Positions 11,172 through 24,419 of a DNA stretch of 45,167 nt are shown one piece after another. The DNA comes from Pseudomonadota bacterium. GTDB lineage: Bacteria > Pseudomonadota > Gammaproteobacteria > Xanthomonadales > Rhodanobacteraceae. The notes beneath the pieces were generated by a model. That model searched no databases. It worked only from the letters and a program-made list of their open reading frames with translations, and was not told the DNA's origin. The translations under genes and the position numbers were made by a program. The stretch spans positions 1 through 45,167 of the forward strand of contig JAEYZH010000137.1 in the NCBI GenBank assembly GCA_023430685.1. Direction: 5' to 3'. Positions within the stretch are counted from its first letter, which is position 1. The number at the start of each line of letters is the position of its first letter.

Positions 11172-12203
11172 ATGGATGACAACAAGCGCAAGGCGCTCGC
11201 TTCCGCACTGAGCCAGATCGAGAAGCAGTTCGGCAAGGGCGCGGTCATGCGCATGGGCGATCGCGTCGACGAGGCGATCGAAGTCGTGTCGACCGGATCG
11301 CTCGGACTCGACGTCGCGCTCGGCGTCGGCGGCCTGCCGCGCGGGCGCGTGGTCGAGATCTACGGGCCCGAGTCGTCGGGCAAGACCACGTTGACGCTGC
11401 AGGTCATCGCGAGCTGCCAGCGCAATGGCGGCACCGCGGCCTTCATCGACGCCGAGCATGCGCTCGACCCGACCTATGCCGAGAAACTCGGCGTCAACGT
11501 CGACGACCTGCTGGTCTCCCAGCCCGACACCGGTGAACAGGCACTCGAGATCGCCGACATGCTGGTTCGATCGAATTCGGTCGACGTGGTCGTGATCGAC
11601 TCGGTCGCGGCACTGACGCCGAAGGCCGAGATCGAAGGCGAGATGGGTGATTCGCACGTCGGGCTGCAGGCGCGCCTGATGAGCCAGGCGCTCCGCAAGC
11701 TGACCGCGAACATCAAGAAGTCGGGCACCCTGGTGATCTTCATCAACCAGATCCGCATGAAGATCGGCGTGATGTTCGGCAGTCCCGAGACCACCACCGG
11801 CGGCAATGCGCTGAAGTTCTACGCGTCGGTGCGACTGGACATCCGCCGCATCGGCGCGATCAAGCGCGGCGAAGAGGTGATCGGCTCCGAGACGCGCGTC
11901 AAGGTCGTCAAGAACAAGGTCGCGCCTCCGTTCCGCCAGGCCGAGTTCGAGATCCTCTATGGCGAAGGGTCCTCGCGCGAGGGCGAACTCATCGAGCTCG
12001 GCGTCGCGCACAACCTCGTCGAGAAATCCGGTGCCTGGTACAGCTACAACGGCGACCGCATCGGCCAGGGCAAGGACAACGTGCGCCTCTATCTGAAGGA
12101 GCACCCCGAAATCGCCGCGGCGATCGACGCGCAACTGCGCGCGAAGCTGCTCGTGAAGGGTGGCGCATCGCCGCTGCCGGCGGTCGAGGTCGAGGAAGCC
12201 TGA
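11172..12203 (+). CDS. recA: RecA recombinase
   Basis: A 343-residue RecA that forms filaments on single-stranded DNA, drives strand exchange and stimulates LexA cleavage. It has Walker A GPESSGKTT, Walker B VVVIDSVAALTPKAEI, the L1/L2 loop regions (GEMGDSHVG; NQIRMKIGVMFGSPETTTGG) and a C-terminal domain with an acidic end. The AGAGGA ribosome binding site is 7 nt before the ATG. The order cinA-recA-recX is conserved, but here a decayed gene on the other strand separates recA from recX. Confidence 0.98.
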   Translation: MDDNKRKALASALSQIEKQFGKGAVMRMGDRVDEAIEVVSTGSLGLDVALGVGGLPRGRVVEIYGPESSGKTTLTLQVIASCQRNGGTAAFIDAEHALDPTYAEKLGVNVDDLLVSQPDTGEQALEIADMLVRSNSVDVVVIDSVAALTPKAEIEGEMGDSHVGLQARLMSQALRKLTANIKKSGTLVIFINQIRMKIGVMFGSPETTTGGNALKFYASVRLDIRRIGAIKRGEEVIGSETRVKVVKNKVAPPFRQAEFEILYGEGSSREGELIELGVAHNLVEKSGAWYSYNGDRIGQGKDNVRLYLKEHPEIAAAIDAQLRAKLLVKGGASPLPAVEVEEA

Positions 12204-12233
12204 GCGCGCCCGCCGCGCGCGTCTCGCGGGGCG

Positions 12234-12681
12234 TCAGCGCCGCAATGCAGCGCGCGCGCTGGCCAGCATGGAGCGCAGGCGCGCGTTGCGCGCTGTAAGC
12301 CTGCGTGCCGTACACGAGGTGGATGATCTCTTACGCCTTCGCCGGTTCGCGCCGGTCCGTGCGCGCCAGCAGTTCGAACATGCCGAGCAGGCTCGGCGCG
12401 CGCACATGCAGCACGCCCCCCGGAGCGAGCAGGCGCGACCATTCGGCGAGGGCCGGAGCAGTCCTCGCGCGTTCGAAATGCTCGAGCACGTCCTGGGCGA
12501 CGATCGCGTCGAACGCTCCATCCGGCACTATCGGAAGATGCGTGACGTCGGCGACGAGGTCAGGCTTGTACACCGCGTGCAGGTCGACGTTGAGGTAGCC
12601 TTGCCGGTAGTCGTAGCCACAGCCGACATTGATCTTGCGCGGCAACGGATCGGGCAGGGTCGCGTGGTCGGAGGACGTCAT
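12234..12681 (-). pseudogene. Class I SAM-dependent methyltransferase, decayed
   Basis: The frame from the ATG at 12681 encodes a clear SAM-binding fold start: KINVGCGYDYRQGYLNVD (motif I), DVTHLPIVPDGAFDAIVAQD and LEHF, then LLAPGGVLHVR. A TAA at 12331-12333 stops it after 116 residues. In-frame sequence beyond the stop still reads EIIHLVYGTQAY, as expected for this family, and then loses homology; another frame continues to a stop at 12234. Intact members are normally about twice as long. It interrupts the usual recA-recX neighbourhood on the opposite strand and looks like a degraded insertion. A truncated functional protein is possible but unlikely. Confidence 0.7.
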
Positions 12682-12755
12682 CCATCGGCTCGCAGGCGGG
12701 ATCGAGCGGGAAGCGTACGCGCTGCGGGTGGGGCGGTTCGACGGTCGGAGGATGC

Positions 12756-13262
12756 GTGAGCAAGCCGAATCGCCGCGGCGGGTCCGACGGAGCCGAGGGC
12801 CCGAGCGGCTACGAGCGTGGCCTGTCCCTGCTCGCGCGGCGCGAACATTCCGTGCGCGAACTCCAGCGCAAGCTCGCGGCGAAGGGGCACGCGCCGGCAG
12901 AGGCCGGGGCTGCGATCGAGCGCCTGCGCGAGGCGCACTACCAGGACGACGACCGGTTCGCCGCAAGCCTCGCGCGACGCCGCGCGGCGCAGGGTTACGG
13001 TCCGAGGCGAATCCAGGCAGAACTCAAGTCGCACGGCCTCGGCGATGCCGCCATCCGCGTCGTCATTGCCGGGCTCGACGTCGATTGGGACACGCTCGCG
13101 GCGGATCAGTTGCGGCGTCGCCACGGCGGTCGCGGCAGCGTGGACGCGGCGGAACGCGCCGCACGAGCGGGTTTTCTCTTGCGCCGCGGCTTCGATCCGG
13201 CGACAGTACGCGCCGTCACGCGCGCGGAAGTGGACGGTACGGGCGAAGAGTTCGAGGGATGA
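12756..13262 (+). CDS. recX: RecX, regulator of RecA
   Basis: A 168-residue RecX family protein, which caps RecA filaments and limits recombination. Three-helix repeats are visible: YERGLSLLARREHSVRELQRK, then ERLREAHYQDDDRFAASLAR, then RRIQAELKSHGLGD. The start is GTG at 12756, preceded by GGAGG at 12747-12751. The last codons and stop form an ATGA overlap with an in-frame ATG upstream of alaS, suggesting coupled translation. Confidence 0.93.
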   Translation: MSKPNRRGGSDGAEGPSGYERGLSLLARREHSVRELQRKLAAKGHAPAEAGAAIERLREAHYQDDDRFAASLARRRAAQGYGPRRIQAELKSHGLGDAAIRVVIAGLDVDWDTLAADQLRRRHGGRGSVDAAERAARAGFLLRRGFDPATVRAVTRAEVDGTGEEFEG

Positions 13263-13324
13263 CTCGCGAACCGGGCCGCGCCTTCGGCGTGTCCGCTTCC
13301 AGAATCCGTTCCGATCCGGCGTCC

Positions 13325-15967
<2,643 letters not shown>

Positions 15968-16031
15968 GGTTCGCGTCGCCAACTCGCCATCGAATGTAAA
16001 GAAATTGTGGAATTTCGAGCCTGCGCTTGCG

Positions 16032-16060
16032 TTGCGCGTGCAGGGGGGCTTGGATAGTAT
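16032..16060 (+). promoter_or_regulatory. Candidate sigma-70 promoter of csrA
   Basis: TTGCGC and TAGTAT separated by 17 bp, about 175 bp upstream of csrA and just after alaS. It would give csrA a long leader. The 269 bp between alaS and csrA contain no other gene that I can support. Confidence 0.45.
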
Positions 16061-16083
16061 CGATGGGTCCGATACCCATGCCA

Positions 16084-16101
16084 CGCCTCGCATGCGAGGC
16101 G
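16084..16101 (+). repeat. 18 bp perfect palindrome in the csrA leader
   Basis: CGCCTCGCATGCGAGGCG is its own reverse complement and lies about 24 nt after the proposed csrA -10. It could be a dyad operator or, in RNA, a short stem. No binding protein can be named. Confidence 0.5.
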
Positions 16102-16236
16102 CGAACAGAGCAGGGACCGGACACGACAGGGGAAACGGCAGCGAGGGAGGCTGCTGCTTGGTCCCCAGGACCCGCGCCAGGGTGAACGATCACGGCGCTG
16201 GCCCACCGGACCGACAACGTGAAGGAGTAGTACCAC

Positions 16237-16449
16237 ATGCTCATATTGACTCGCCGCGTAGGCGAGACGCTGATGATCGGTGACGAGGTGACCGTCACCG
16301 TCCTTGGCGTCAAGGGAAACCAGGTCCGCATCGGAATCAATGCGCCCAAGGACGTCGCGGTGCATCGCGAAGAAATCTACCAGCGCATCAAGCGCGAGCT
16401 GACGCCCGGCGAGGCCGCCGAAGGCGGCAGCAGTTCGTCGACAGGCTGA
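16237..16449 (+). CDS. csrA: Carbon storage regulator CsrA (RsmA)
   Basis: A 70-residue RNA-binding dimer that binds GGA motifs in mRNA leaders and controls translation and decay of many transcripts. It starts MLILTRRVGETLMIGDEV and keeps VRIGINAPKDVAVHREEIY with the RNA-binding Arg and the hydrophobic strand. The tail is Ser/Gly-rich. AAGGAG lies 9-10 nt before the ATG. GGA triplets in the leader and in the ribosome binding site would allow autoregulation, as known for the family. Confidence 0.97.
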   Translation: MLILTRRVGETLMIGDEVTVTVLGVKGNQVRIGINAPKDVAVHREEIYQRIKRELTPGEAAEGGSSSSTG

Positions 16450-16451
16450 CC

Positions 16452-16480
16452 TTTACCTGGCGCGCGCGGGCGGCTATCCT
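16452..16480 (+). promoter_or_regulatory. Candidate promoter of tRNA-Ser
   Basis: TTTACC and TATCCT with 17 bp spacing, starting directly after the csrA stop. Transcription would begin about 30 nt before the tRNA. Confidence 0.45.
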
Positions 16481-16517
16481 GCGCGACCGCCGCGGCGCAC
16501 TGTCGCGCGAGAATTCC

Positions 16518-16610
16518 GGAGAGATGCCCGAGAGGCCGAAGGGGCTCCCCTGCTAAGGGAGTATAGGGTCAAAAGCTCTATCGAGGGTTCGAATCCCTCT
16601 CTCTCCGCCA
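16518..16610 (+). tRNA. tRNA-Ser (GCT)
   Basis: Acceptor GGAGAGA pairs with TCTCTCC. There is a long variable arm as in all tRNA-Ser, a GGTTCGAATCC T-arm, an anticodon loop with GCT, and an encoded CCA. A tRNA-Ser after csrA is common in gammaproteobacteria. Its 3' end is part of a long inverted repeat with the downstream terminator. Confidence 0.96.
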
Positions 16611-16662
16611 GATACGAAAAGCGCCCCGCGAGGGGCGTTTTTCGTATCTGGCGGAGAGAGAG
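16597..16662 (+). repeat. 31 bp-arm inverted repeat spanning tRNA-Ser 3' end and terminator
   Basis: Arms 16597-16627 and 16632-16662 are complementary over 31 positions with a single G-T exception, around the loop GCGA. The left arm contains the tRNA acceptor strand and CCA; the right arm carries their inverted copy (CTGGCGGAGAGAGAG). The central part is the rho-independent terminator. Confidence 0.85.
16617..16642 (+). terminator. Rho-independent terminator after tRNA-Ser
   Basis: GCGCCCC, loop GCGA, GGGGCGT, followed by TTTTC and preceded by AAAA, so it would work in both directions. Confidence 0.8.
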
Positions 16663-16723
16663 GGTGGAGAAGCGGCGGCTTCGCAGAAGACGCCGGTTCG
16701 ACGCGTCCGCCGGGAGCGGACGC

Positions 16724-16790
16724 GGACAGCCGGAGGCTGGCCCCGGGAGCGCGCAGCGCGCAGGGGTGAGGCTCATGGATGAGCCGAACA
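16724..16790 (+). repeat. Direct repeat, copy 1 of 2
   Basis: A 67 bp unit running from GGACAGCCGGAGGCTGG to GAGCCGAACA, nearly identical to 16813-16878. Each unit contains a hairpin GGCTCAT-GG-ATGAGCC and a GC palindrome core around GCGCGCAGCGCG. Confidence 0.8.
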
Positions 16791-16812
16791 CGGATTCGTC
16801 TGGAACGAATCC

Positions 16813-16878
16813 GGACATCCGGAGGCTGGCCCCGGAGCGCGCAGCGCGGAGGGGTGAGGCTCATGGATGAGCCGAACA
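16813..16878 (+). repeat. Direct repeat, copy 2 of 2
   Basis: A 66 bp copy of the unit at 16724-16790, differing at a few positions and one deleted base. The internal hairpin GGCTCAT-GG-ATGAGCC is conserved. Confidence 0.8.
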
Positions 16879-17050
16879 ATCCCTCTTCTCGCGAACGTCA
16901 AGTCGCGACCGGCGTTTTTTGCATCTGGCGAAGTCCTTCCACGAGCGCGGGCTCCTGCGATCAAGCGCATCACGCGCGCGCATGACGATGTTGGCGCCGG
17001 CGCGAGAGGCGTCGCATGCACGCGCCGCGCGCGCATCCAGACGAAAAAGG

Positions 17051-17079
17051 TTGACGCGGCGCTCGCGGATCAGAATAAT
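17051..17079 (+). promoter_or_regulatory. Candidate promoter of tRNA-Arg (ACG)
   Basis: TTGACG and AATAAT with 17 bp spacing, about 80 bp before the tRNA gene. A small hairpin CAGTG-TTA-CACTG lies between. Confidence 0.5.
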
Positions 17080-17158
17080 CCCGCGCCTTCGCCGACGGCT
17101 CGGATGAACGCAGTGTTACACTGCACCGGTCCGGACGTCGTGGAACAGGTTTCAGCGC

Positions 17159-17235
17159 GCGCCCGTAGCTCAGTTGGATAGAGTACCAGGCTACGAACTT
17201 GGTGGTCGGGAGTTCGAATCTCTCCGGGCGCGCCA
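17159..17235 (+). tRNA. tRNA-Arg (ACG)
   Basis: Acceptor GCGCCCG pairs with CGGGCGC. D-arm GCTCAGTTGGATAGAG, anticodon stem CCAGG/CTTGG with loop CTACGAA (anticodon ACG, read as ICG), T-arm GAGTTCGAATCTC, encoded CCA. Confidence 0.96.
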
Positions 17236-17245
17236 TTATCGGAAG

Positions 17246-17276
17246 GGAAGGGTGCTTCGGCACCCTTCCTTGTTTC
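17246..17276 (+). terminator. Rho-independent terminator after tRNA-Arg
   Basis: GGAAGGGTGC, loop TTCG, GCACCCTTCC, then TTGTTTC. A strong stem with a UUCG tetraloop. Confidence 0.85.
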
Positions 17277-17319
17277 TGGCGGGCGCTCGCGCGCACGACC
17301 GCGCTCGAGGCGACGTGGA

Positions 17320-17348
17320 TTGACGACACGCGCGCTGCTTCGTAGTAT
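17320..17348 (+). promoter_or_regulatory. Candidate promoter of tRNA-Pro
   Basis: TTGACG and TAGTAT with 17 bp spacing, about 50 bp before tRNA-Pro. It probably drives the Pro-Arg-His-Lys-Leu cluster. Confidence 0.6.
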
Positions 17349-17396
17349 CGCCGACCCTCCCGATGGCCGTGGCCACGCGGGAGCACGCGATCAGGA

Positions 17397-17473
17397 CGGG
17401 GTATAGCGCAGTCTGGTAGCGCGCCTGCTTTGGGAGCAGGATGTCGGGGGTTCGAATCCCTCTACCCCGACCA
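17397..17473 (+). tRNA. tRNA-Pro (TGG)
   Basis: Acceptor CGGGGTA pairs with TACCCCG. Anticodon stem CCTGC/GCAGG with loop TTTGGGA (anticodon TGG), T-arm GGGGTTCGAATCCC, encoded CCA. Confidence 0.96.
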
Positions 17474-17538
17474 CCCGCTTGCGGGTCCTGCGACGCTGGC
17501 GTGGCGCGGGCTGTCGAGGCGACAATGCGGCTGACGAT

Positions 17539-17615
17539 GCGCCCGTAGCTCAACCGGATAGAGCATCGGCCTTCTAAGCCGACGGTTGCAGGTTCGAGTC
17601 CTGTCGGGCGTGCCA
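17539..17615 (+). tRNA. tRNA-Arg (TCT)
   Basis: Acceptor GCGCCCG pairs with CGGGCGT (one G-U). Anticodon stem TCGGC/GCCGA with loop CTTCTAA (anticodon TCT), T-arm CAGGTTCGAGTCCTG, encoded CCA. Downstream at 17661-17679 is a hairpin TTCCGGCA-GGA-TGCCGGAA without a T-run. Confidence 0.96.
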
Positions 17616-17700
17616 GCAACCCGTGCGATGCATCGGTCCGACGGCCGGTCGATGCGAGGATTCCGGCAGGATGCCGGAAGTGATTCAGGCGGAAATGGAA

Positions 17701-17742
17701 ACGCAGCGATCCAGCTTCAGTGGTGGACGTAGCTCAGTTGGT
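17701..17742 (+). repeat. Truncated copy of the tRNA-His 5' region
   Basis: 42 bp identical to 17810-17851: the immediate upstream sequence plus the first ~20 nt of tRNA-His (GTGGACGTAGCTCAGTTGGT). After that the copy breaks off into a hairpin (17747-17764, CGCGGTC-GTCG-GACCGCG). Sequence before each copy also shares GGCAGGATGCCG, so the duplicated block was probably about 110 bp. It cannot fold as a tRNA. Confidence 0.85.
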
Positions 17743-17830
17743 CGAACGCGGTCGTCGGACCGCGTGAGGGCGAGGCAGGATGCCGAGCGGAGAGTGCTCC
17801 ATGGACGGAACGCAGCGATCCAGCTTCAGT

Positions 17831-17908
17831 GGTGGACGTAGCTCAGTTGGTTAGAGTACCGGATTGTGATTCCGGTTGTCGGGGGTTCGAGTCCCCTCGT
17901 CCACCCCA
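17831..17908 (+). tRNA. tRNA-His (GTG)
   Basis: Acceptor GTGGACG pairs with CGTCCAC, with the extra G at -1 opposite C73, diagnostic of tRNA-His. Anticodon loop TTGTGAT (GTG), T-arm GGGGTTCGAGTCCCC, encoded CCA. Confidence 0.96.
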
Positions 17909-17932
17909 ACTCCGTTACAATCAGCAGCATTT

Positions 17933-18008
17933 GGGCCGTTAGCTCAGTTGGTAGAGCAGGAGACTCTTAATCTCTTGGTCCTAGGTTCGAGTCCTAGACG
18001 GCCCACCA
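17933..18008 (+). tRNA. tRNA-Lys (CTT)
   Basis: Acceptor GGGCCGT pairs with ACGGCCC. Anticodon stem GGAGA/TCTCT with loop CTCTTAA (anticodon CTT), T-arm TAGGTTCGAGTCCTA, encoded CCA. A TACAAT lies 12 nt upstream but has no clear -35. Confidence 0.96.
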
Positions 18009-18063
18009 ATTCTTGACCCGCGCAGCCGACGCATTCGTCGGCTGCGGCGGGGCGCTGATCCGG

Positions 18064-18145
18064 GCGAAAGTGGCGGAACTGGTAGACGCGCTGGATTTAG
18101 GTTCCAGTGGGGCGACCCGTGAGAGTTCGAGTCTCTCCTTTCGCA
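18064..18145 (+). tRNA. tRNA-Leu (TAG)
   Basis: Acceptor GCGAAAG pairs with CTTTCGC. Anticodon stem CTGGA/TCCAG with loop TTTAGGT (anticodon TAG), a long variable arm and T-arm GAGTTCGAGTCTC. After the discriminator A comes TGC, so CCA is not encoded, unlike the other tRNAs here. Confidence 0.95.
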
Positions 18146-18233
18146 TGCCTTCGCACGGAGCGGCGCATCCTCACCGGTGCCGCCCGGCGGGCGCGACCGG
18201 TGGCGCAATGCCTATCGGAGTCAGAGGAACATC

Positions 18234-19511
18234 ATGCAAGTCTCGATCGAAAACGTCGGCTCCCTCGGCCGCAAGCTCACCGTTCGCCTGCCGGCCCAGC
18301 GCCTCGAGGACACGATCCGCACGCGCATCCAGGAGATGGGTCGCAGCGCGCGTCTCAAGGGCTTCCGCCCGGGCAAGGTGCCGACCCGCGTGATCGAGCA
18401 GCGCTACGGCGCGCAGATCCGCAATGAAGCGCTGTCGGAAATGATCGGCTCGAGCTTCCAGGAAGCGGTCACGCAGGAAAAGCTGCGCCCGGCCGTGCAG
18501 CCGTCGATCGCGACGACCGGTCGGCCAGAGAACGGCGAGATCGAGTACACCGCGACGTTCGAGGTGCTGCCCGAGATCGGCAAGCTCGACGTCGACGCGC
18601 TGGAAATCGTGAAGCCGGAAGCGACGGTCGAGGAGGCGGACATCGACCAGATGATCGAGACGCTGCGCCTGCAGCGCCGCAGCTGGAACCAGGTCGAGCG
18701 TCCGGCGCAGGAAGGCGACATGGTCCTGTTCGAGTACTCGGCCGAAGGTGACGGGTTCCGCCACCCGGAAACGGGCACGGACCGCGTCGGCGCGGTGCTG
18801 GGTTCGGGCGCGTACTCGAAGGAACTCGAGGACAAGCTCGCCGGCCACAAGGCCGGTGACGAATTCACGGCCCGCGTCGATTTCCCCGCCGCGGTGCGCA
18901 CGCCGGCACTCGCGGGCAAGTCGGCCGAGGTGAAGGTCAAGCTCGTGCGCGTGCAGGAGCCGCAGCTGCCGGTCGTCGACGAGGCGTTCGCGGCAAGTTT
19001 CGGCATCCGCGACGGCGGCCTCGCGAAGTTCCGCGAAGACGTGCGCGCGAACCTCGAGCGCGAGCTCAAGGGCGTGCTGACGGCGCGCCTCAAGGCCAGC
19101 ACGATCGACAAGCTCGTCGAGGCCCATCCGGAACTCGAAGTGCCGCAGGGCATGATCGAGAACGAAGCGCGCCTGCTCGCGCGCCAGGCCGGTGCGCAGG
19201 CGCCGGATGCGCTCGCGGCCTACCTGCCGGTCGCGCGCCGCCGCGTCAGCGCCGGTCTGCTGATCGCCGAGCTCGCGCGCCAGAACGAGATCCGGCTCGA
19301 GCCGCGCCGCGTCAGCGAAGCGCTCGCCACGATCGCCTCGACCTACGAAGAGCCCGAGAAGGTCGTTGAACTCTACTCGCGCGACCCCCAGTTGATGAGT
19401 GGGTTGCAGAATCGCGTGATCGAGGACCAGGTGGTCGAATGGATCGCCGACCATGCGCGCTGCAACGTGCAGAAACTGAGCTTCAATGAAGTGATGCGTC
19501 CGGGCGCCTGA
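18234..19511 (+). CDS. tig: Trigger factor, ribosome-associated chaperone
   Basis: A 425-residue peptidyl-prolyl isomerase and chaperone (E. coli 432) that meets nascent chains at the ribosome exit. The N-terminal ribosome-binding domain carries the signature GFRPGKVP. An FKBP-like domain follows (EGDMVLFEYSAEG...) and then a long helical C-terminal domain. AGAGGAAC precedes the ATG at 18234. It is first in the conserved tig-clpP-clpX-lon order and 22 nt upstream of clpP. Confidence 0.96.
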   Translation: MQVSIENVGSLGRKLTVRLPAQRLEDTIRTRIQEMGRSARLKGFRPGKVPTRVIEQRYGAQIRNEALSEMIGSSFQEAVTQEKLRPAVQPSIATTGRPENGEIEYTATFEVLPEIGKLDVDALEIVKPEATVEEADIDQMIETLRLQRRSWNQVERPAQEGDMVLFEYSAEGDGFRHPETGTDRVGAVLGSGAYSKELEDKLAGHKAGDEFTARVDFPAAVRTPALAGKSAEVKVKLVRVQEPQLPVVDEAFAASFGIRDGGLAKFREDVRANLERELKGVLTARLKASTIDKLVEAHPELEVPQGMIENEARLLARQAGAQAPDALAAYLPVARRRVSAGLLIAELARQNEIRLEPRRVSEALATIASTYEEPEKVVELYSRDPQLMSGLQNRVIEDQVVEWIADHARCNVQKLSFNEVMRPGA

Positions 19512-19533
19512 GCGGCCGGCGCCGGAGAATCGC

Positions 19534-20169
19534 ATGTCCAGCCTGATCACGCCCGCCAAGGCGCTCAACCTCGTCCCGATGGTGGTCGAACAGACCTCGC
19601 GTGGCGAGCGTGCATACGACATCTACTCGCGCCTGCTGAAGGAGCGTGTCGTGTTCGTCGTGGGTCCGATCGACGACTACATGGCCAACGTGATCGTCGC
19701 GCAGCTGCTGTTCCTCGAGTCGGAGAACCCCGACAAGGACATCAACCTCTACATCAACAGCCCGGGTGGCGTCGTCACCGCCGGGCTCGCGATCTACGAC
19801 ACGATGCAGTACATCCGCTCCGACGTGAGCACGATCTGCGTCGGGCAGGCCTGCAGCGCCGCGTCGCTTCTGCTGACGGCGGGTGCGAAGGGCAAGCGCT
19901 ACGCGCTGCCGAATTCGCGCGTGATGATCCACCAGCCGTCGGGCGGCGCCCAGGGCCAGGCCACGGACATCGAGATCCAGGCCAAGGAAATCCTGTACCT
20001 GCGCGGACGCCTGAACCAGATCTACGTCAAGCATACGGGCCAGCTGCTCGAGCAGATCGAGCGCGACATGGAGCGCGACCGCTTCATGAGCGGCGAGGAT
20101 GCGAAGGCGTACGGCCTGATCGACGCGGTGCTGGAAAAGCGCCCCGGCGAGGCCAATCCGGCCGCCTGA
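19534..20169 (+). CDS. clpP: ATP-dependent Clp protease, proteolytic subunit
   Basis: A 211-residue serine protease that forms the tetradecameric barrel used by ClpX and ClpA. Nucleophile Ser108 is in GQACSAAS, where most relatives have GQAASMGA; the Ser is in register. The His is in SRVMIHQPSGG and the Asp in the RDMERDRFMS region. NLYINSPGG forms the oxyanion strand. GGAG is 6 nt before the ATG. It follows tig closely and is probably co-transcribed. Confidence 0.96.
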   Translation: MSSLITPAKALNLVPMVVEQTSRGERAYDIYSRLLKERVVFVVGPIDDYMANVIVAQLLFLESENPDKDINLYINSPGGVVTAGLAIYDTMQYIRSDVSTICVGQACSAASLLLTAGAKGKRYALPNSRVMIHQPSGGAQGQATDIEIQAKEILYLRGRLNQIYVKHTGQLLEQIERDMERDRFMSGEDAKAYGLIDAVLEKRPGEANPAA

Positions 20170-20288
20170 CGCGCCTGTGCGGGCGACCGCGCAGCTGAAC
20201 CATCTCCAGCATCCGGCCGGACTGGGCGTCCGGTCGTGCTGTGTTATTCTCGGCCGGCATTGATGGCGGCAAGAACCCCGAGGCGGGC

Positions 20289-21566
<1,278 letters not shown>

Positions 21567-21620
21567 TCCTCCGCGCGCGTCGCGCTTGCAAATCGCGACG
21601 CCAACCCTCACTTGACGATA

Positions 21621-21650
21621 CGGCAGCGTGGGTCCACGCTGCCGTTCGTA
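21621..21650 (+). terminator. Hairpin between clpX and lon
   Basis: CGGCAGCGTGG, a 2 nt loop GT, then CCACGCTGCCG, followed by TTCGTATTTG. The 11 bp perfect stem with a mildly T-rich tail could end the tig-clpP-clpX transcript or attenuate read-through into lon. Confidence 0.5.
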
Positions 21651-21692
21651 TTTGTCGCGACCGCCGTCCCCGACGACCCGCCAAGAAGACCG

Positions 21693-24164
<2,472 letters not shown>

Positions 24165-24243
24165 GTCCTGGTGGCAGTCGCGCACGTGCGCGCAAGCTTC
24201 GGAATTTGCGGCTGTTTTCCGCATCGGAGTGCGCGCGTGCGTG

Positions 24244-24273
24244 TTGCGTGCCCCCGGTGCGCGCTGGTATAAA
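24244..24273 (+). promoter_or_regulatory. Candidate promoter of hupB
   Basis: TTGCGT and TATAAA with 18 bp spacing, about 147 bp upstream of hupB in the 255 bp gap after lon. It implies a leader of about 140 nt. I see no riboswitch-like structure in it. Confidence 0.5.
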
Positions 24274-24419
24274 GGGCGCGCCGCGATCCAGGTAGACGAC
24301 CACGTCCGGGCGATTGCGGGGTAACGAGACGACGAATCGGGGATGCTAGGCCTCCGGGTGTGCGTTTCGACTCGAATTCAGACAACCGCGGAGCGCCAGC
24401 TCCGGCCAGGAGCCAATAA

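Larger units (their letters stand above)
16663..17158. other. Intergenic region rich in repeats, tRNA-Ser to tRNA-Arg
   Basis: No gene is supported here. It holds two copies of a ~66 bp repeat (16724-16790 and 16813-16878), a 9 bp-arm hairpin between them (16791-16813, CGGATTCGT / ACGAATCCG), and at 16878-16930 sequence resembling the tRNA-Ser 3' end plus terminator (AATCCCTCT; GCGTTTTTTGCATCTGGCG). A promoter for tRNA-Arg follows. Confidence 0.5.

Noticed and set aside
17722..17742. A second functional tRNA-His gene
   Set aside because: Only the acceptor 5' strand and part of the D-arm are present, with no anticodon or T-arm.
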